A stretch of DNA of 64,000 nucleotides from Rhizobiaceae bacterium (GTDB lineage: Bacteria > Pseudomonadota > Alphaproteobacteria > Rhizobiales > Rhizobiaceae): contig JAHBYV010000001.1 in the NCBI GenBank assembly GCA_019635795.1, forward strand, positions 224,033 through 288,032, given 5' to 3'. This document shows, one piece after another, positions 15,309 through 24,703 of the stretch. Every line of letters starts with the position of its first letter. The stretch's first letter is position 1. The notes under the pieces are model-generated. The model did no database searches and was not told where the DNA came from. It was given only the letters and a program-made list of their open reading frames with translations. The position numbers and the translations under genes are program-made.

Positions 15309-17192
15309 ATGGCGGCTGAAGCCGACACTTCCTCGCATGAAGAGCAATCGACACGGCGTTGGGCCATAGGCAAATTTCTGCCTGCGGTGCTTGCTATGCT
15401 GATTCTGGCTGTAATGCTTCCGGTGCTTCTCGTTGCCGCGTTCGCCGCACATGAGGTGACTGCGTGGTTGCTGCGGGACCGGGGTGATTTGCTGGTCGAA
15501 TCCGTGGTGACACCAATTGAGACCGCAACGCTGCCAGTCTCAGTGCAGATTGATGCTGCGGCATCCATGATGGCCAGCGGCGCAATTTCTTCTGAAAATC
15601 CGGGCGAATTTGGCGCATTTGTTCAAGGCCTGCTTGCCGCCTCGCCGCGCGCCGGGGGCATCGCTCTTATCGAAACAGATGGCGCGTTGCGCAGGTGGAA
15701 CAGGCTTGGGGAGGAGGCCGTTGCTGAAACGACTGGCACGGCCTTCCGCGAGCGACTGTTGAACGAAGCGAGAGAAGGCAAAGCCGGACGGTGGTCGGAA
15801 CCAGTCTTCTCCCATAGCACTGGCGAAATTATATTTACCTACGCAGCGCCCGTTCGGCGCAATGGAGGGTTGGTAGGTATACTCGCTGCTTTCATGCTCG
15901 CGCGTTCGCTTTCCGAGGAATTGGCGGATATTGGCAAGCAATTCGACGTGACGCCCTTCCTGATTGCGCAAGACAAATATGTTGTTGCCCATCCCTCAAT
16001 GGTGTCGCGGGAGGTGTTGCAGAAGGCGGTTGAGAACGAACAGCTTCCCACAATAGCCTCGCTGGGCGATCCGGTACTCGCTTCCATGTGGAATGAAACC
16101 GGCAAGCTTGAACTTTCAATGCCATTGCGTGACGCGACCGGGCACCGGGCAAATGTCGATGGCACCTCGTATACCTATATCTACCGGAAGCTGGCGCTGC
16201 CCGGGGAAGCTGAAATGATTGCAGGTTTCTACCTTCCGACTTCAGCTACCCAGCAGGATCGATGGCTAAGTGCTGCTGTGACAGGCGTTGGCCTGCTGCT
16301 CATGGCATTGGCAATCTACGCTGCCACCTGGCTGGCGCGGGGACTTGCGCGCCCTATGATGGATTTTGGCGCGGCCTCGCGCGCCATCGGAGAGTTTGAT
16401 TTCCGCGAAAAGGGTCTCCAGCATTGGGAAAACAGCCGTGTGGAAGAGGTTGCCGATACGGCTGCCGCAATGCGGCGAACCTCTCGGGCACTGACAGCAT
16501 TCGAGCGCTACGTCCCGAAAACGCTGGTTCGTCAGTTGCTATCGCTCGGAAATGACAGCAGCCGTCCTGTTCGCCGCGATATGACGGTTATGTTTCTCGA
16601 CCTCCAAGGCTACACGCGGTTTGCCAAGGATCGTCCCGCAGATGAGGTTGCTGACTATCTCGATACGATCTTTGGCAGGATTGGCCCTATTATCGAGCAA
16701 TGCGGCGGCACAATCGATAAATATACCGGCGATGGCCTGATGGCCTTTTGGGGCGCACCTTTGCCCGATGAACTTCATGCAACGCACGCAGTAGAGGCGG
16801 CGATGAGAATCGCAGACGAATTAACGCCTTACATCCACGACCAACGCGAAAAAAGCGTCGAGCATTGCCGCATTCGCATCGGGATACATTCCGGCGAAGC
16901 GGTGGTTGGCGATCTCGGGTATGGCGGACGGATGAACTACACCGTTGTGGGTGACACGGTGAACATGGCGAAACGCACCGAGGGGGCAGGGCGCGTGGTG
17001 CCGCTCGAAATTGCCGTGGTTGTTGTGGTCACGCCAGCCGTAGTCAGCAAGGTACGTCTCGAAGAGGCCGGAATTGAACGCGCACCACTTGATGGCGGCG
17101 AAGTCCTTGGTCAACTTTGGCTGCTTGGAGAAGCGGCCAAAGTGAAAATCATGAATCCCGCTATTCAGGACCGTCCCGTCACACAGGGTTGA
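15309..17192 (+). CDS. Membrane receptor class III adenylate cyclase (sensor-HAMP-cyclase)
   Basis: A 627-residue inner-membrane enzyme that converts ATP (or GTP) to cyclic nucleotide. Order: first TM helix near residues 20-50 (AVLAMLILAVMLPVLLVAAF), a periplasmic sensor of about 270 residues (Cache-like), second TM (VGLLLMALAIYAATWLA), HAMP region (RPMMDFGAASRAIGEFDF), then the cyclase domain. Catalytic residues look complete: metal Asp in FLDLQGYT, adenine Lys and second Asp in DKYTGDGLMAFWG, and Asn/Arg in GDTVNMAKRTEG. ATG at 15309 is preferred over GTG at 15303 because AGGTGAG lies just upstream. It diverges from the glycosyltransferase run and overlaps the convergent DUF992 gene by 14 bp. 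Its signal ligand is unknown. Confidence 0.9.
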   Translation: MAAEADTSSHEEQSTRRWAIGKFLPAVLAMLILAVMLPVLLVAAFAAHEVTAWLLRDRGDLLVESVVTPIETATLPVSVQIDAAASMMASGAISSENPGEFGAFVQGLLAASPRAGGIALIETDGALRRWNRLGEEAVAETTGTAFRERLLNEAREGKAGRWSEPVFSHSTGEIIFTYAAPVRRNGGLVGILAAFMLARSLSEELADIGKQFDVTPFLIAQDKYVVAHPSMVSREVLQKAVENEQLPTIASLGDPVLASMWNETGKLELSMPLRDATGHRANVDGTSYTYIYRKLALPGEAEMIAGFYLPTSATQQDRWLSAAVTGVGLLLMALAIYAATWLARGLARPMMDFGAASRAIGEFDFREKGLQHWENSRVEEVADTAAAMRRTSRALTAFERYVPKTLVRQLLSLGNDSSRPVRRDMTVMFLDLQGYTRFAKDRPADEVADYLDTIFGRIGPIIEQCGGTIDKYTGDGLMAFWGAPLPDELHATHAVEAAMRIADELTPYIHDQREKSVEHCRIRIGIHSGEAVVGDLGYGGRMNYTVVGDTVNMAKRTEGAGRVVPLEIAVVVVVTPAVVSKVRLEEAGIERAPLDGGEVLGQLWLLGEAAKVKIMNPAIQDRPVTQG

Positions 17193-17703
17193 GCGTCATT
17201 GATGTTCCGGTCGCCGCAACATTCAGCCCCGTTTGGCCAGATACACTAAGCAACTGGAGATGAACGGAGCCGGTCGTACCACCAACCAGAACATTGGCTC
17301 CCGCGCCAATGCCAACGGTCGCCTCCGCGGTTGCACCGCGATAGCGCCCGGCCAACGACCCTTTGTGATAGCCAGCAGTCGGGGCAAATACTGCCCAGAC
17401 AATCCGGCCATGTTTGGTGAATCCAAGATCGACGCCAAGCTTCCTGACGACGCCAGAATAATTATCCGTGCCGCCGCGGACCGAATTGAATGTGCAATCG
17501 ACCGTCTTGGCGGAGCCGAACACGTAACCTACACCGCCGCCTACATCGCAACGCAGTGTCCCGATCTTCACACCGCCGTAATCATCCATAGCCGGAGCTA
17601 TTTCCGGGGCTGACGCATCTGCTGCCAGCGCGGAGGAGTAAGGCGCAATCGCCATAGAGGAAATCGCGATTGACGCCGCTATTGCAGCGATTCTTTTTTT
17701 CAT
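17179..17703 (-). CDS. DUF992 domain secreted protein
   Basis: A 174-residue exported protein of the DUF992 family, common in Hyphomicrobiales and of unknown function. It has an N-terminal signal peptide (MKKRIAAIAASIAISSMAIA, cleavage near ALAADA) and a glycine-rich beta body: VKIGTLRCDVGGGVGYVFGS, two cysteines (TLRCDV and VDCTF) that could form a disulfide in the periplasm, and GAGANVLVGGTTGSVHLQ. It converges on the receptor cyclase gene with a 14-bp overlap. Nothing shows a functional link to the glycan cluster. Confidence 0.85.
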   Translation of the reverse strand: MKKRIAAIAASIAISSMAIAPYSSALAADASAPEIAPAMDDYGGVKIGTLRCDVGGGVGYVFGSAKTVDCTFNSVRGGTDNYSGVVRKLGVDLGFTKHGRIVWAVFAPTAGYHKGSLAGRYRGATAEATVGIGAGANVLVGGTTGSVHLQLLSVSGQTGLNVAATGTSMTLNPV

Positions 17704-18008
17704 CTCTTAGCACTCCGGAACTTGTTCGTTCTCATCACAACCGTTATCCGCTGCGCGGCAAAATTGGCAAAACCGTGATGGACCTGTTGTTGCCGCTGGA
17801 GTAGGTTATGAGCTGAACAACGCGCGACGGTCGCGCGAGGTTGCCGGCGGAAAAAACGATAATGCAAGCACCCCGCTGCGGAACGAATTGCCTGAAAAGG
17901 CATTTCCTAAACTCGTGATCCAGATTGCAACTCAAAAACAACCTCAAGTGCATTGAGTGCGCTTGCGGGTTTCATCAAATGAAGCGCGCAATCTTTGCAG
18001 TGAGTAAG
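17704..18008. other. Intergenic region between DUF992 and HTH regulator genes
   Basis: About 300 bp holding the divergent promoters. The only structure noted is a near-palindrome at 17821-17837, CGCGCGAC and GTCGCGCG separated by one base, which could be an operator. No further gene was found; a longer in-frame extension of the HTH gene to 17925 is not supported by a ribosome-binding site. Confidence 0.4.
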
Positions 18009-18341
18009 ATGAGTAATCCACGCAAACCAAGTGTACATGATCGGGAACGCGGCCGACAGTTGGCGCGTATGCGCAAGGATCGCGGTTTGTCGCAAGCCGA
18101 AGTTGCGTCCATGCTAGGCGTTTCGACACAGCAATATGGAAAGTATGAGCGTGGGGAGAACCGCCTCACCGCTAGTAGATATGAGCTGCTGGAAGGTTTC
18201 TTCAGAGGTGAAAACACCGGTATGGAAGAAGCGGAGCAATCCAAATATCAAGCTCCCATTAGCAAAAGCTCATTACAGAAGAGCCTCGACCAGATTCGCG
18301 CTGCGGTTGATCTTCTTCAGCGTCATTTGGATCGGCTCTAA
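18009..18341 (+). CDS. XRE-family helix-turn-helix regulator
   Basis: A 110-residue DNA-binding protein. Residues about 10-65 form a Cro/C1-type HTH (RGRQLARMRKDRGLSQAEVASMLGVSTQQYGKYERG). The rest is a short tail ending in a probable helix (SLDQIRAAVDLLQRHLDRL) that may serve dimerisation. ATG at 18009 follows a GTGAGTAAG stretch; upstream ATG at 17979 is possible. The last four bases overlap the 3' end of the convergent RES toxin gene. It may regulate the toxin-antitoxin locus or be an independent neighbour. Confidence 0.82.
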   Translation: MSNPRKPSVHDRERGRQLARMRKDRGLSQAEVASMLGVSTQQYGKYERGENRLTASRYELLEGFFRGENTGMEEAEQSKYQAPISKSSLQKSLDQIRAAVDLLQRHLDRL

Positions 18342-19033
18342 GTAATCGCCAGCACTTTGCCGGTGTCCTGCTGCCGAACGTAGTCGACCCGCGTTCCATC
18401 CCAATGGTAGCTGTAGTGGCAGCCTTGAACCGGGATAGAAACGACATCAGGCCACAACGCTCCGATGCATTTCCCTTGCGGCATGCGCACACTGTTCCAG
18501 ACAAAGCCGTCGCTGCCACTTGTTCGCAACGTCCGACCGGCCATCTGTGACGCGGTGTAGTCAATCGGATCGCGCGCACCCTGCACACCATTCATGTCGT
18601 GCAGGTCGCGATCTATGCTGCCAATGAGGACTCGGAAATCTGCAGTCCAGCCCGGCGCTTCGTTTGTGGCGAGCATGAATTTCTGGTGGTGGTGGATGGT
18701 TTCCGCCAGCGCGACGTCTTCACTGTCGCCTGCAAAGTAAATTCCGTAACTCCCATCCGTGAAACGTCCGGGTCGCGATGTTGAACAGTGGACAAACGGT
18801 GCCATGACATAGCTCGCGCCGGGGCCGGAAACGCGGCGGGCAGGGGGCACTTTCCCAAGTTCACCAATCTCGAAACGAATTCGAGGGTTGGTTTTGGCTT
18901 CAACTGAAGCCAGCGCGTCCCAGTCGCGTGGGTCTGCAATGTCTTCAAACAGATGGATTGGCGGAAAGATCGAGCGGATTATGCGGTAAGTGTTCGGCCA
19001 GTTCACCCGCTTCAGAACTGCGGCACTCACCAT
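18338..19033 (-). CDS. RES domain toxin of a type II toxin-antitoxin system
   Basis: A 231-residue RES-domain protein. Characterised RES toxins degrade or modify NAD+ and stop growth. The family residues are recognisable: Arg in YRIIRSIFPP, a Glu in EDVALAETIHHH and a Ser in FVWNSVRMPQG, in the expected order. The gene overlaps its upstream antitoxin by 7 bp, the usual arrangement. The length is within the family range and no frameshift is seen, so the toxin should be functional. Identification as a toxin rests on family and pairing. Confidence 0.85.
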   Translation of the reverse strand: MVSAAVLKRVNWPNTYRIIRSIFPPIHLFEDIADPRDWDALASVEAKTNPRIRFEIGELGKVPPARRVSGPGASYVMAPFVHCSTSRPGRFTDGSYGIYFAGDSEDVALAETIHHHQKFMLATNEAPGWTADFRVLIGSIDRDLHDMNGVQGARDPIDYTASQMAGRTLRTSGSDGFVWNSVRMPQGKCIGALWPDVVSIPVQGCHYSYHWDGTRVDYVRQQDTGKVLAIT

Positions 19034-19440
19034 GCGCCACGCTCAGAATCGATCCACTCACGCATCGCCGAAAGGTCAGCCATCTCGCCACGAAGCATAA
19101 GGTCTAGCGCGGATTTGCCGCCAAATGATGCGTTGGGCTTTTTGATCCACTCGTATCCCCGCGAGGGCTCGCGAAAGAGATAGCGCAGACCTTTGTGAAT
19201 GCCCATCAAATGAGCCATGCGCATCCGAAGGTCGCGGTCGATGCGCCCGATAGCGCCATCTTTCCACCGCGCCCAGGTTCGCGCCGACATCCCGCCCAAC
19301 AAAACGCACGCCTCTGAATCGGAGAGGTTCCAGGCTCTGAACAGATTGAGCGTGCTGCGCGCGAGTGCCGCCGCTTCCTCCTCAGTTATGTTGGGCGTGT
19401 CCACCGCAGCGGGTGTGGCTATCACCGGTTGAATCAACAT
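19027..19440 (-). CDS. Xre/MbcA/ParS-type antitoxin
   Basis: A 137-residue antitoxin of the DUF2384 (Xre/MbcA/ParS) type, upstream of and overlapping the RES toxin gene. The N-terminal half contains an HTH-like region (SDSEACVLLGGMSARTWARW) that would bind the operon promoter. The C-terminal half has the family pattern with PNASFGGKSALDLMLRGE, which plugs the toxin active site. The region just upstream (19441-19500) is AT-rich and probably contains the autoregulated promoter. Confidence 0.85.
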   Translation of the reverse strand: MLIQPVIATPAAVDTPNITEEEAAALARSTLNLFRAWNLSDSEACVLLGGMSARTWARWKDGAIGRIDRDLRMRMAHLMGIHKGLRYLFREPSRGYEWIKKPNASFGGKSALDLMLRGEMADLSAMREWIDSERGAW

Positions 19441-19584
19441 TCACGCCTCCGCATTTGGCATGAATGTAATATAAAAATGACAAATGGCAAGCTAAATCAG
19501 TTTGGCCCGCTATGACGCCTCTGATGATTGTCGGTAGAAGGCCAGAGCCGCGCCCGCATTGGTGGTGAAATAGTCCTGCACGTC

Positions 19585-19607
19585 ATCCTCGGCCTTGTGC
19601 CGAGGAT
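19585..19607. repeat. REP-like palindromic element
   Basis: ATCCTCGGC and GCCGAGGAT form a 9-bp perfect stem around a CTTGT loop, preceded by CACGTC and followed by CTAATC. This sequence closely resembles the short palindromes (GTCATCCTCGG...CCGAGGATC) scattered between genes in many alphaproteobacteria. Only this copy was noticed in the window. It lies between the toxin-antitoxin promoter and the nrdJ terminator. Confidence 0.55.
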
Positions 19608-19663
19608 CTAATCGCCCCGACACAGAGCATGAAGCGCAACCATTCAGGAGTTAGCCTGCCGCA

Positions 19664-19688
19664 AAAGGGCCGGGTTACCCGGCCCTTT
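19664..19688 (-). terminator. Rho-independent terminator of nrdJ
   Basis: AAAGGGCCGGG and CCCGGCCCTTT form an 11-bp stem with a 3-base loop, 18 bp after the nrdJ stop codon. Read on the minus strand the stem ends in TTTT. Confidence 0.85.
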
Positions 19689-19705
19689 GGTGCTTAAAAT
19701 CGGCC

Positions 19706-22700
19706 TCAGCTGCAGCCGCTTGTTGCGCCGCAGGTGTCGCACTTTTCGCAGGTGCCATTGCGCACCATTGTGAAGTTCGAGCACTCCGAGCAGATATTAC
19801 CGGTGTAGCCCTGCGCGATTGAGCGGATGCGGCGTTCGGCTTCCACCTTTTTGGCTTCGGCCTTGGCGGCAGCGGCGTCTGCTTGCGCCTTGTCGGAGAA
19901 GAGAGCGGTTGCCGCCGGTTCGCCTTCGTCAAACAGATCTGGCGGGCTGTCCTCTTCTACTTCTTCGGCAAACTCTGCTGCGCGCTCTTCATAGTCACGC
20001 TTGAAGGCTGAGACTTCTTCGCTTTTCACAAGCGACAACACGTTCGAGCCGGAAAAGGCTGTCGGTGCTACACGAGCAGAAGAGGGCGCACTGGCGGATG
20101 ACATGCCCTTGGCGTCATTGCCTTTGCTGACGAGCGTTGGCTTGTGACCACGCGTCCAGCCGGTCGAGATCAGATTTGTCCGGCCTTCTTCGATGCCCTT
20201 GCCGAGCGATGTGTTAGAGAAGTCAGACATATCGACATGCGCAAGATCGTGACGCCCCAGATAAGAGACCGCCAATTCGCGGAACACATAATCCAGAATT
20301 GATGTCGCGTTCTTGATGGCATCGTTGCCCACGACCATCCCGGCAGGCTCGAACTTGGTAAAGGTGAACGCCTCGACATATTCTTCGAGCGGAACGCCAT
20401 ATTGAAGGCCAAGCGAAATCGCGATGGCGAAATTGTTCATCATGGCGCGGAAAGCAGCGCCTTCCTTGTGCATGTCGATGAAAATTTCACCCAGACGACC
20501 GTCGCCAAACTCACCTGTTCTCAAGTAAACCTTGTGGCCACCAATGATTGCCTTTTGCGTATAACCTTGACGGCGGTTCGGCAGTTTCTCCCGGTCGCGA
20601 TACAGCTTTTCGACAATGCGCTCGACAATCTTCTCCGTAACCTGAGTTGCGCGCGCTGCGGCGGGCTGGGCAATCAGCGCCTCCACGACATCATCCTCGT
20701 CTTCCTCATCATCGGCTATGAGGGCAGAATTAAGCGGCTGGGACAGCTTCGAGCCGTCGCGATAGAGTGCGTTGGCTTTCAAGGCCAGCTTCCAGGAAAG
20801 CATGTAGGCTTCCTTGCAATCCTCAACGGTTGCCTCATTTGGCATATTGATCGTCTTGGAGATTGCACCTGAAATGAAGGGCTGTGCCGCCGCCATCATG
20901 CGGATGTGCGATTCCACTGAAAGATAACGCTTGCCGATCTTGCCGCATGGGTTGGCGCAATCGAAAACCGGATAATGCTCGGTCTTGAGGAACGGCGCGC
21001 CTTCCAGTGTCATTGCGCCGCAAACATGGATGTTTGCCGCTTCAATGTCCTTCTTCGAGAAGCCAAGCGCTGGCAGCATCTCGAAAGAGAAGTCATTGAG
21101 CTGTTCTTCAGTAAATCCTAGCGCGGTCTTGCAGAAATCTTCGCCGAGCGTCCACTTGTTGAAGGCAAACTTGATATCGAAAGCCGATTTCAGCGCTATA
21201 TTCAGAGCTTCAATTTTTTCCTCGTTGAAGCCCTTGGAGCGCAGGGTTCCGGGGTTAATGCCGGGTGCCTGATTCAAATTGCCATGACCAACGGCATAGG
21301 CCTCGATCTCGGCAATCTGACTCTCGGAATACCCAAGCGTACGCAGCGCTTCCGGCACGGCGCGGTTTATAATCTTGAAGTATCCGCCGCCAGCCAGCTT
21401 TTTGAACTTTACCAGAGCAAAATCGGGCTCAATGCCTGTTGTGTCGCAATCCATGACGAGGCCGATTGTGCCTGTCGGCGCGATAACGGTGGCTTGCGCG
21501 TTGCGATAGCCATGCTCTTCGCCAAGCTCCAGCGCGCGATCCCATGCGGCTTTTGCACGTTCGCCAAGCTCCGCCTGCTTCAGATCAGCATGATTGATCG
21601 GAACCGGATTGACGGCCAGCTTCTCGTAACCGTCGCGCTCTCCATAAGCAGCGCGGCGATGGTTGCGCATAACACGCAACATGCTGTCAGCGTTGCGGTC
21701 ATAATCAGAAAAAGCACCAAGTTCGGACGCCATCTCGGCAGATGTCGCGTAGGAGATGCCGGTCATGATTGCAGTAATTGCGGCACAAATTGCGCGGCCT
21801 TCCGTCGAATCATAGGGAATGCCCGATGTCATCAGCAAGCCGCCAATGTTGGCATAACCCAGACCGAGCGTACGATATTCGTAAGAAAGCTTGGCAATTT
21901 CCTTTGACGGGAATTGCGCCATCATCACCGATATTTCCAGCACGATGGTCCACAGGCGCACCGAATGCTCGAAGGCGTCTACATCAAATGTGCCGTCTGC
22001 CTTGCGGTATGGCAACAGGTTGATCGAAGCCAGGTTGCAGGCCGTGTCATCAAGGAACATATATTCCGAGCAGGGGTTCGACGCGCGGATCGGCCCCGCA
22101 GCAGGCGAAGTATGCCAATCATTCATCGTCGTGTTGAAATGCAATCCGGGGTCCGCTGAGGCCCAGGCCGCATAGCCAATCTTCTCCCACAGATCGCGCG
22201 CCTTGAGCGCCTTGTATGGCTTCCCGTCAGTGCGGCGGATCAGGTTCCAATCACCGTCATTTTCCACGGCACGCAAGAAATCATCCTTGAGGGAGATTGA
22301 ATTGTTCGAGTTCTGGCCGGAAACGGTGAGATAGGCTTCTGAATCCCAGTCTGTATCGTAGGTCTGGAAATCAATAGATGTGTAGCCTTGGCGCGCAAAC
22401 TGTATGACGCGCTTGACGTAGTTCTCAGGAACCGAATTTTTCTTCGCGGCCTTGATTTCGCGCTTCAACGCCGGATTCTTGGCCGGGTCGAAACAATCAT
22501 CATTGTCTCCCTCGCAATTCACGCAGGCGGACATGATCTTCGTCAGGTGCTGCTTGACGATCTTCGAGCCGGTGACAAGCGCGGCGACCTTCTGCTCTTC
22601 CTTCACCTTCCAGTCGATGAAGGCCTCAATATCAGGGTGGTCGGCATCAACGATCACCATCTTGGCCGCCCGGCGCGTCGTACCGCCAGACTTGATCGCA

Positions 22701-23497
22701 CCCGCAGCGCGGTCACCGATCTTGAGGAACGACATAAGGCCGGAGGACTTGCCACCGCCGGAAAGCTTTTCGCCTTCGCCACGCAGCATCGAAAAATTGG
22801 AACCAGTGCCGGAGCCGTACTTGAACAGGCGCGCCTCACGCACCCACAGATCCATAATGCCACCTTCATTTACCAGATCGTCCTGAACGGACTGGATGAA
22901 GCAGGCATGTGGTTGCGGATGCTCGTAGGCAGATTTGGATTTTGTCAGCTTGCCGGTAAATGGATCGACATAGAAATGGCCTTGGCCGGGACCGTCGATT
23001 CCATATGCCCAATGCAGGCCGGTGTTGAACCATTGAGGTGAGTTCGGCGCAACACGCTGGGTTGCCAGCATGTAGGCCAGCTCATCGCGGAAGGTTTGCG
23101 CATCTGCCTCTGAGGCGAAATATCCGCCCTTCCAGCCCCAATAGGTCCATGTGCCGGCAAGACGGTCGAAAACCTGACGTGCGTCGGTTTCTGAACCATA
23201 GCGCTGATCTTCCGGCAGTTTTACCAGTTCGGCCTCATCGGCCACGGAACGCCAGAGGAACGATGGGACGCTATTTTCCTCAATCTTCTTCAGCCGTGCG
23301 GGAACGCCAGCCTTGCGAAAATACTTCTGAGCCAGAACATCAGTTGCGACCTGGCTGAACTGCGCGGGCACATCAATATCGGCCAGCCGGAACACGATTG
23401 AACCGTCGGGGTTCTTGATTTCAGAAACCGCTTTCCGGAACTCGATATCCGCATAGGCCGATTGGCCTTCTTTCGTGAACCGCCGTTCAATACGCAT
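19706..23497 (-). CDS. nrdJ: Coenzyme B12-dependent (class II) ribonucleoside-diphosphate reductase
   Basis: A 1263-residue ribonucleotide reductase that reduces ribonucleotides to deoxyribonucleotides using adenosylcobalamin to form the thiyl radical, so it works with or without oxygen. The catalytic barrel includes [16 protein letters not shown] and the [18 protein letters not shown] finger region. A C-terminal zinc-ribbon-like tail CSECSNF...CEKCDTCG is present, as in the long NrdJ form typical of Hyphomicrobiales. Start: ATG at 23497 ([12 protein letters not shown]). Two NrdR boxes lie about 240-285 bp upstream, so it is probably repressed when dNTP/ATP levels are high. A terminator follows directly. 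Confidence 0.96.
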   Translation of the reverse strand: MRIERRFTKEGQSAYADIEFRKAVSEIKNPDGSIVFRLADIDVPAQFSQVATDVLAQKYFRKAGVPARLKKIEENSVPSFLWRSVADEAELVKLPEDQRYGSETDARQVFDRLAGTWTYWGWKGGYFASEADAQTFRDELAYMLATQRVAPNSPQWFNTGLHWAYGIDGPGQGHFYVDPFTGKLTKSKSAYEHPQPHACFIQSVQDDLVNEGGIMDLWVREARLFKYGSGTGSNFSMLRGEGEKLSGGGKSSGLMSFLKIGDRAAGAIKSGGTTRRAAKMVIVDADHPDIEAFIDWKVKEEQKVAALVTGSKIVKQHLTKIMSACVNCEGDNDDCFDPAKNPALKREIKAAKKNSVPENYVKRVIQFARQGYTSIDFQTYDTDWDSEAYLTVSGQNSNNSISLKDDFLRAVENDGDWNLIRRTDGKPYKALKARDLWEKIGYAAWASADPGLHFNTTMNDWHTSPAAGPIRASNPCSEYMFLDDTACNLASINLLPYRKADGTFDVDAFEHSVRLWTIVLEISVMMAQFPSKEIAKLSYEYRTLGLGYANIGGLLMTSGIPYDSTEGRAICAAITAIMTGISYATSAEMASELGAFSDYDRNADSMLRVMRNHRRAAYGERDGYEKLAVNPVPINHADLKQAELGERAKAAWDRALELGEEHGYRNAQATVIAPTGTIGLVMDCDTTGIEPDFALVKFKKLAGGGYFKIINRAVPEALRTLGYSESQIAEIEAYAVGHGNLNQAPGINPGTLRSKGFNEEKIEALNIALKSAFDIKFAFNKWTLGEDFCKTALGFTEEQLNDFSFEMLPALGFSKKDIEAANIHVCGAMTLEGAPFLKTEHYPVFDCANPCGKIGKRYLSVESHIRMMAAAQPFISGAISKTINMPNEATVEDCKEAYMLSWKLALKANALYRDGSKLSQPLNSALIADDEEDEDDVVEALIAQPAAARATQVTEKIVERIVEKLYRDREKLPNRRQGYTQKAIIGGHKVYLRTGEFGDGRLGEIFIDMHKEGAAFRAMMNNFAIAISLGLQYGVPLEEYVEAFTFTKFEPAGMVVGNDAIKNATSILDYVFRELAVSYLGRHDLAHVDMSDFSNTSLGKGIEEGRTNLISTGWTRGHKPTLVSKGNDAKGMSSASAPSSARVAPTAFSGSNVLSLVKSEEVSAFKRDYEERAAEFAEEVEEDSPPDLFDEGEPAATALFSDKAQADAAAAKAEAKKVEAERRIRSIAQGYTGNICSECSNFTMVRNGTCEKCDTCGATSGCS

Positions 23498-23734
23498 CCT
23501 TATCGTCCCTCGTTCCGTCTATATATAGCACATCTGGGGGCGAGCCCGCAGGCTCTCTTGATGTGCAAATTGCATGTCCCGTCCAGACGCTATCTTGCGC
23601 CCGGCTCTACAACTCTTCGACCTTCACCTGTCTCACGCGCGGAAAACAAACCGTCTACAGAATTTTCCGACTTTTCGCGGTGGCCCTGCCAGCCTTTCCG
23701 CTTGGGCGGAGCGTCTTTCCTTTTCGAAGAAATA

Positions 23735-23781
23735 ACGCTCTATCTTGTGTTGATTGTGCTTTCAAACACTAAATATAGTGT
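23735..23781. promoter_or_regulatory. Tandem NrdR boxes controlling nrdJ
   Basis: Box 2, ACACTAAATATAGTGT (23766-23781), is nearly a perfect NrdR box (consensus acaCwAtATaTwGtgt). Box 1, ACGCTCTATCTTGTGT (23735-23750), matches more loosely. Their starts are 31 bp apart, about three helical turns, the spacing known for paired NrdR sites. NrdR is the ATP/dATP-sensing repressor of ribonucleotide reductase genes. Confidence 0.8.
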
Positions 23782-23902
23782 TAACAGCTTATTTTTTCCA
23801 CCCCGTATTTTGTCATTATCTCCCACCTGAATCGGGACCAATCGACCCGGGCCGCGCGCAACGACTAGCATCGCTGAACGCGCACAAATCCCTCAAAAAC
23901 TG

Positions 23903-23935
23903 GAAAAAAACGGACCGGCGACGAACTTGCCGGCC
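23903..23935 (-). terminator. Probable terminator downstream of gpt
   Basis: On the minus strand GGCCGGC and GCCGGTCC form a G-C-rich stem with a 9-base loop followed by GTTTTTTT. It lies about 200 bp after the gpt stop codon. Confidence 0.6.
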
Positions 23936-24135
23936 ACGCCCTCAACAAGGGTGCATAGCCCATAAAAAGCGACTCGCTCCGAGCCGTCAAGGGATCGTTT
24001 GTTAAACTTTGATGACCGCTATATGTTGTGCGTCGAGCATGTGGATAGCGGGGACTTTTCATTGCCTGAACATGCCGTGATGCGTCCGGCTCGCTTTGCG
24101 TGCGAATCGTGCCGAACCTGCCCGTCTGGCAGTGA

Positions 24136-24633
24136 TTAGCCGGGGTTCGCTTCAGCAATTGGCTTTTGATACGTAAAGCCCATATCCCACGGGAAATATA
24201 TCCACGTATCCTGGCTGACCTCGGTCACAAAGGTGTCTACCAGCGGGCGGCCCTTCGGCTTCGCGTAGACCGTAGCAAAATGTGCCTTTGGCATCATTGC
24301 CCGCACAATGGCGGCAGTTTTCCCGGTGTCGGTCAGGTCGTCCACGATCAATACGTTTGAACCGTCATTCTCCAGAAGGGCAGGGGTTATCTCTTTGAGA
24401 ACCTGCAACTCACCTTGCGAGGTGTAATCATGGTAGGATGCGACGCTTACCGTTTCGATGACACGAATGCCGAGTTCGCGCGATATAATTGCCGCGGGAA
24501 CCAGCCCGCCACGCGTGATGCAAACAATGGCTTTCCAGCTATTCCCAGCACCTGCGAGCCGCCAGGCGAGCGCGCGCGCGTCACGGTGGAACTGATCCCA
24601 GGAAACGGGGAAAGCTTTTTCGGGAAGCGACAT
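24136..24633 (-). CDS. gpt: Xanthine phosphoribosyltransferase
   Basis: A 165-residue purine-salvage enzyme that joins PRPP with xanthine, guanine or hypoxanthine to give the nucleotide monophosphate. The PRPP-binding loop is [26 protein letters not shown] near residue 38 is the conserved pyrophosphate-binding loop; the C-terminal WIYFPWDMG is typical of Gpt. Length equals that of the enterobacterial enzyme within a few residues. It lies 70 bp downstream of the CinA-type gene on the same strand and could be cotranscribed with it. Confidence 0.93.
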   Translation of the reverse strand: MSLPEKAFPVSWDQFHRDARALAWRLAGAGNSWKAIVCITRGGLVPAAIISRELGIRVIETVSVASYHDYTSQGELQVLKEITPALLENDGSNVLIVDDLTDTGKTAAIVRAMMPKAHFATVYAKPKGRPLVDTFVTEVSQDTWIYFPWDMGFTYQKPIAEANPG

Positions 24634-24703
24634 GATTGCACTCCAGCGGGGTATGCGGCGGAATTAGCGGCAAATAGCGTTCATTGGCAAGCGGATCATT
24701 GCG

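Larger units (their letters stand above)
23498..24135. other. Long intergenic regulatory region upstream of nrdJ
   Basis: About 640 bp without a credible gene. It holds the nrdJ promoter side with two NrdR boxes (23735-23781) and, nearer gpt, a terminator for gpt (23903-23935). No cobalamin-riboswitch B12 box (GCCACTG core) was seen on the minus strand. Confidence 0.6.

Noticed and set aside
23498-23760. Cobalamin riboswitch in front of the B12-dependent reductase
   Set aside because: The B12-box core (GCCACTG) and the usual paired stems were not found on the minus strand. The NrdR boxes explain regulation better.
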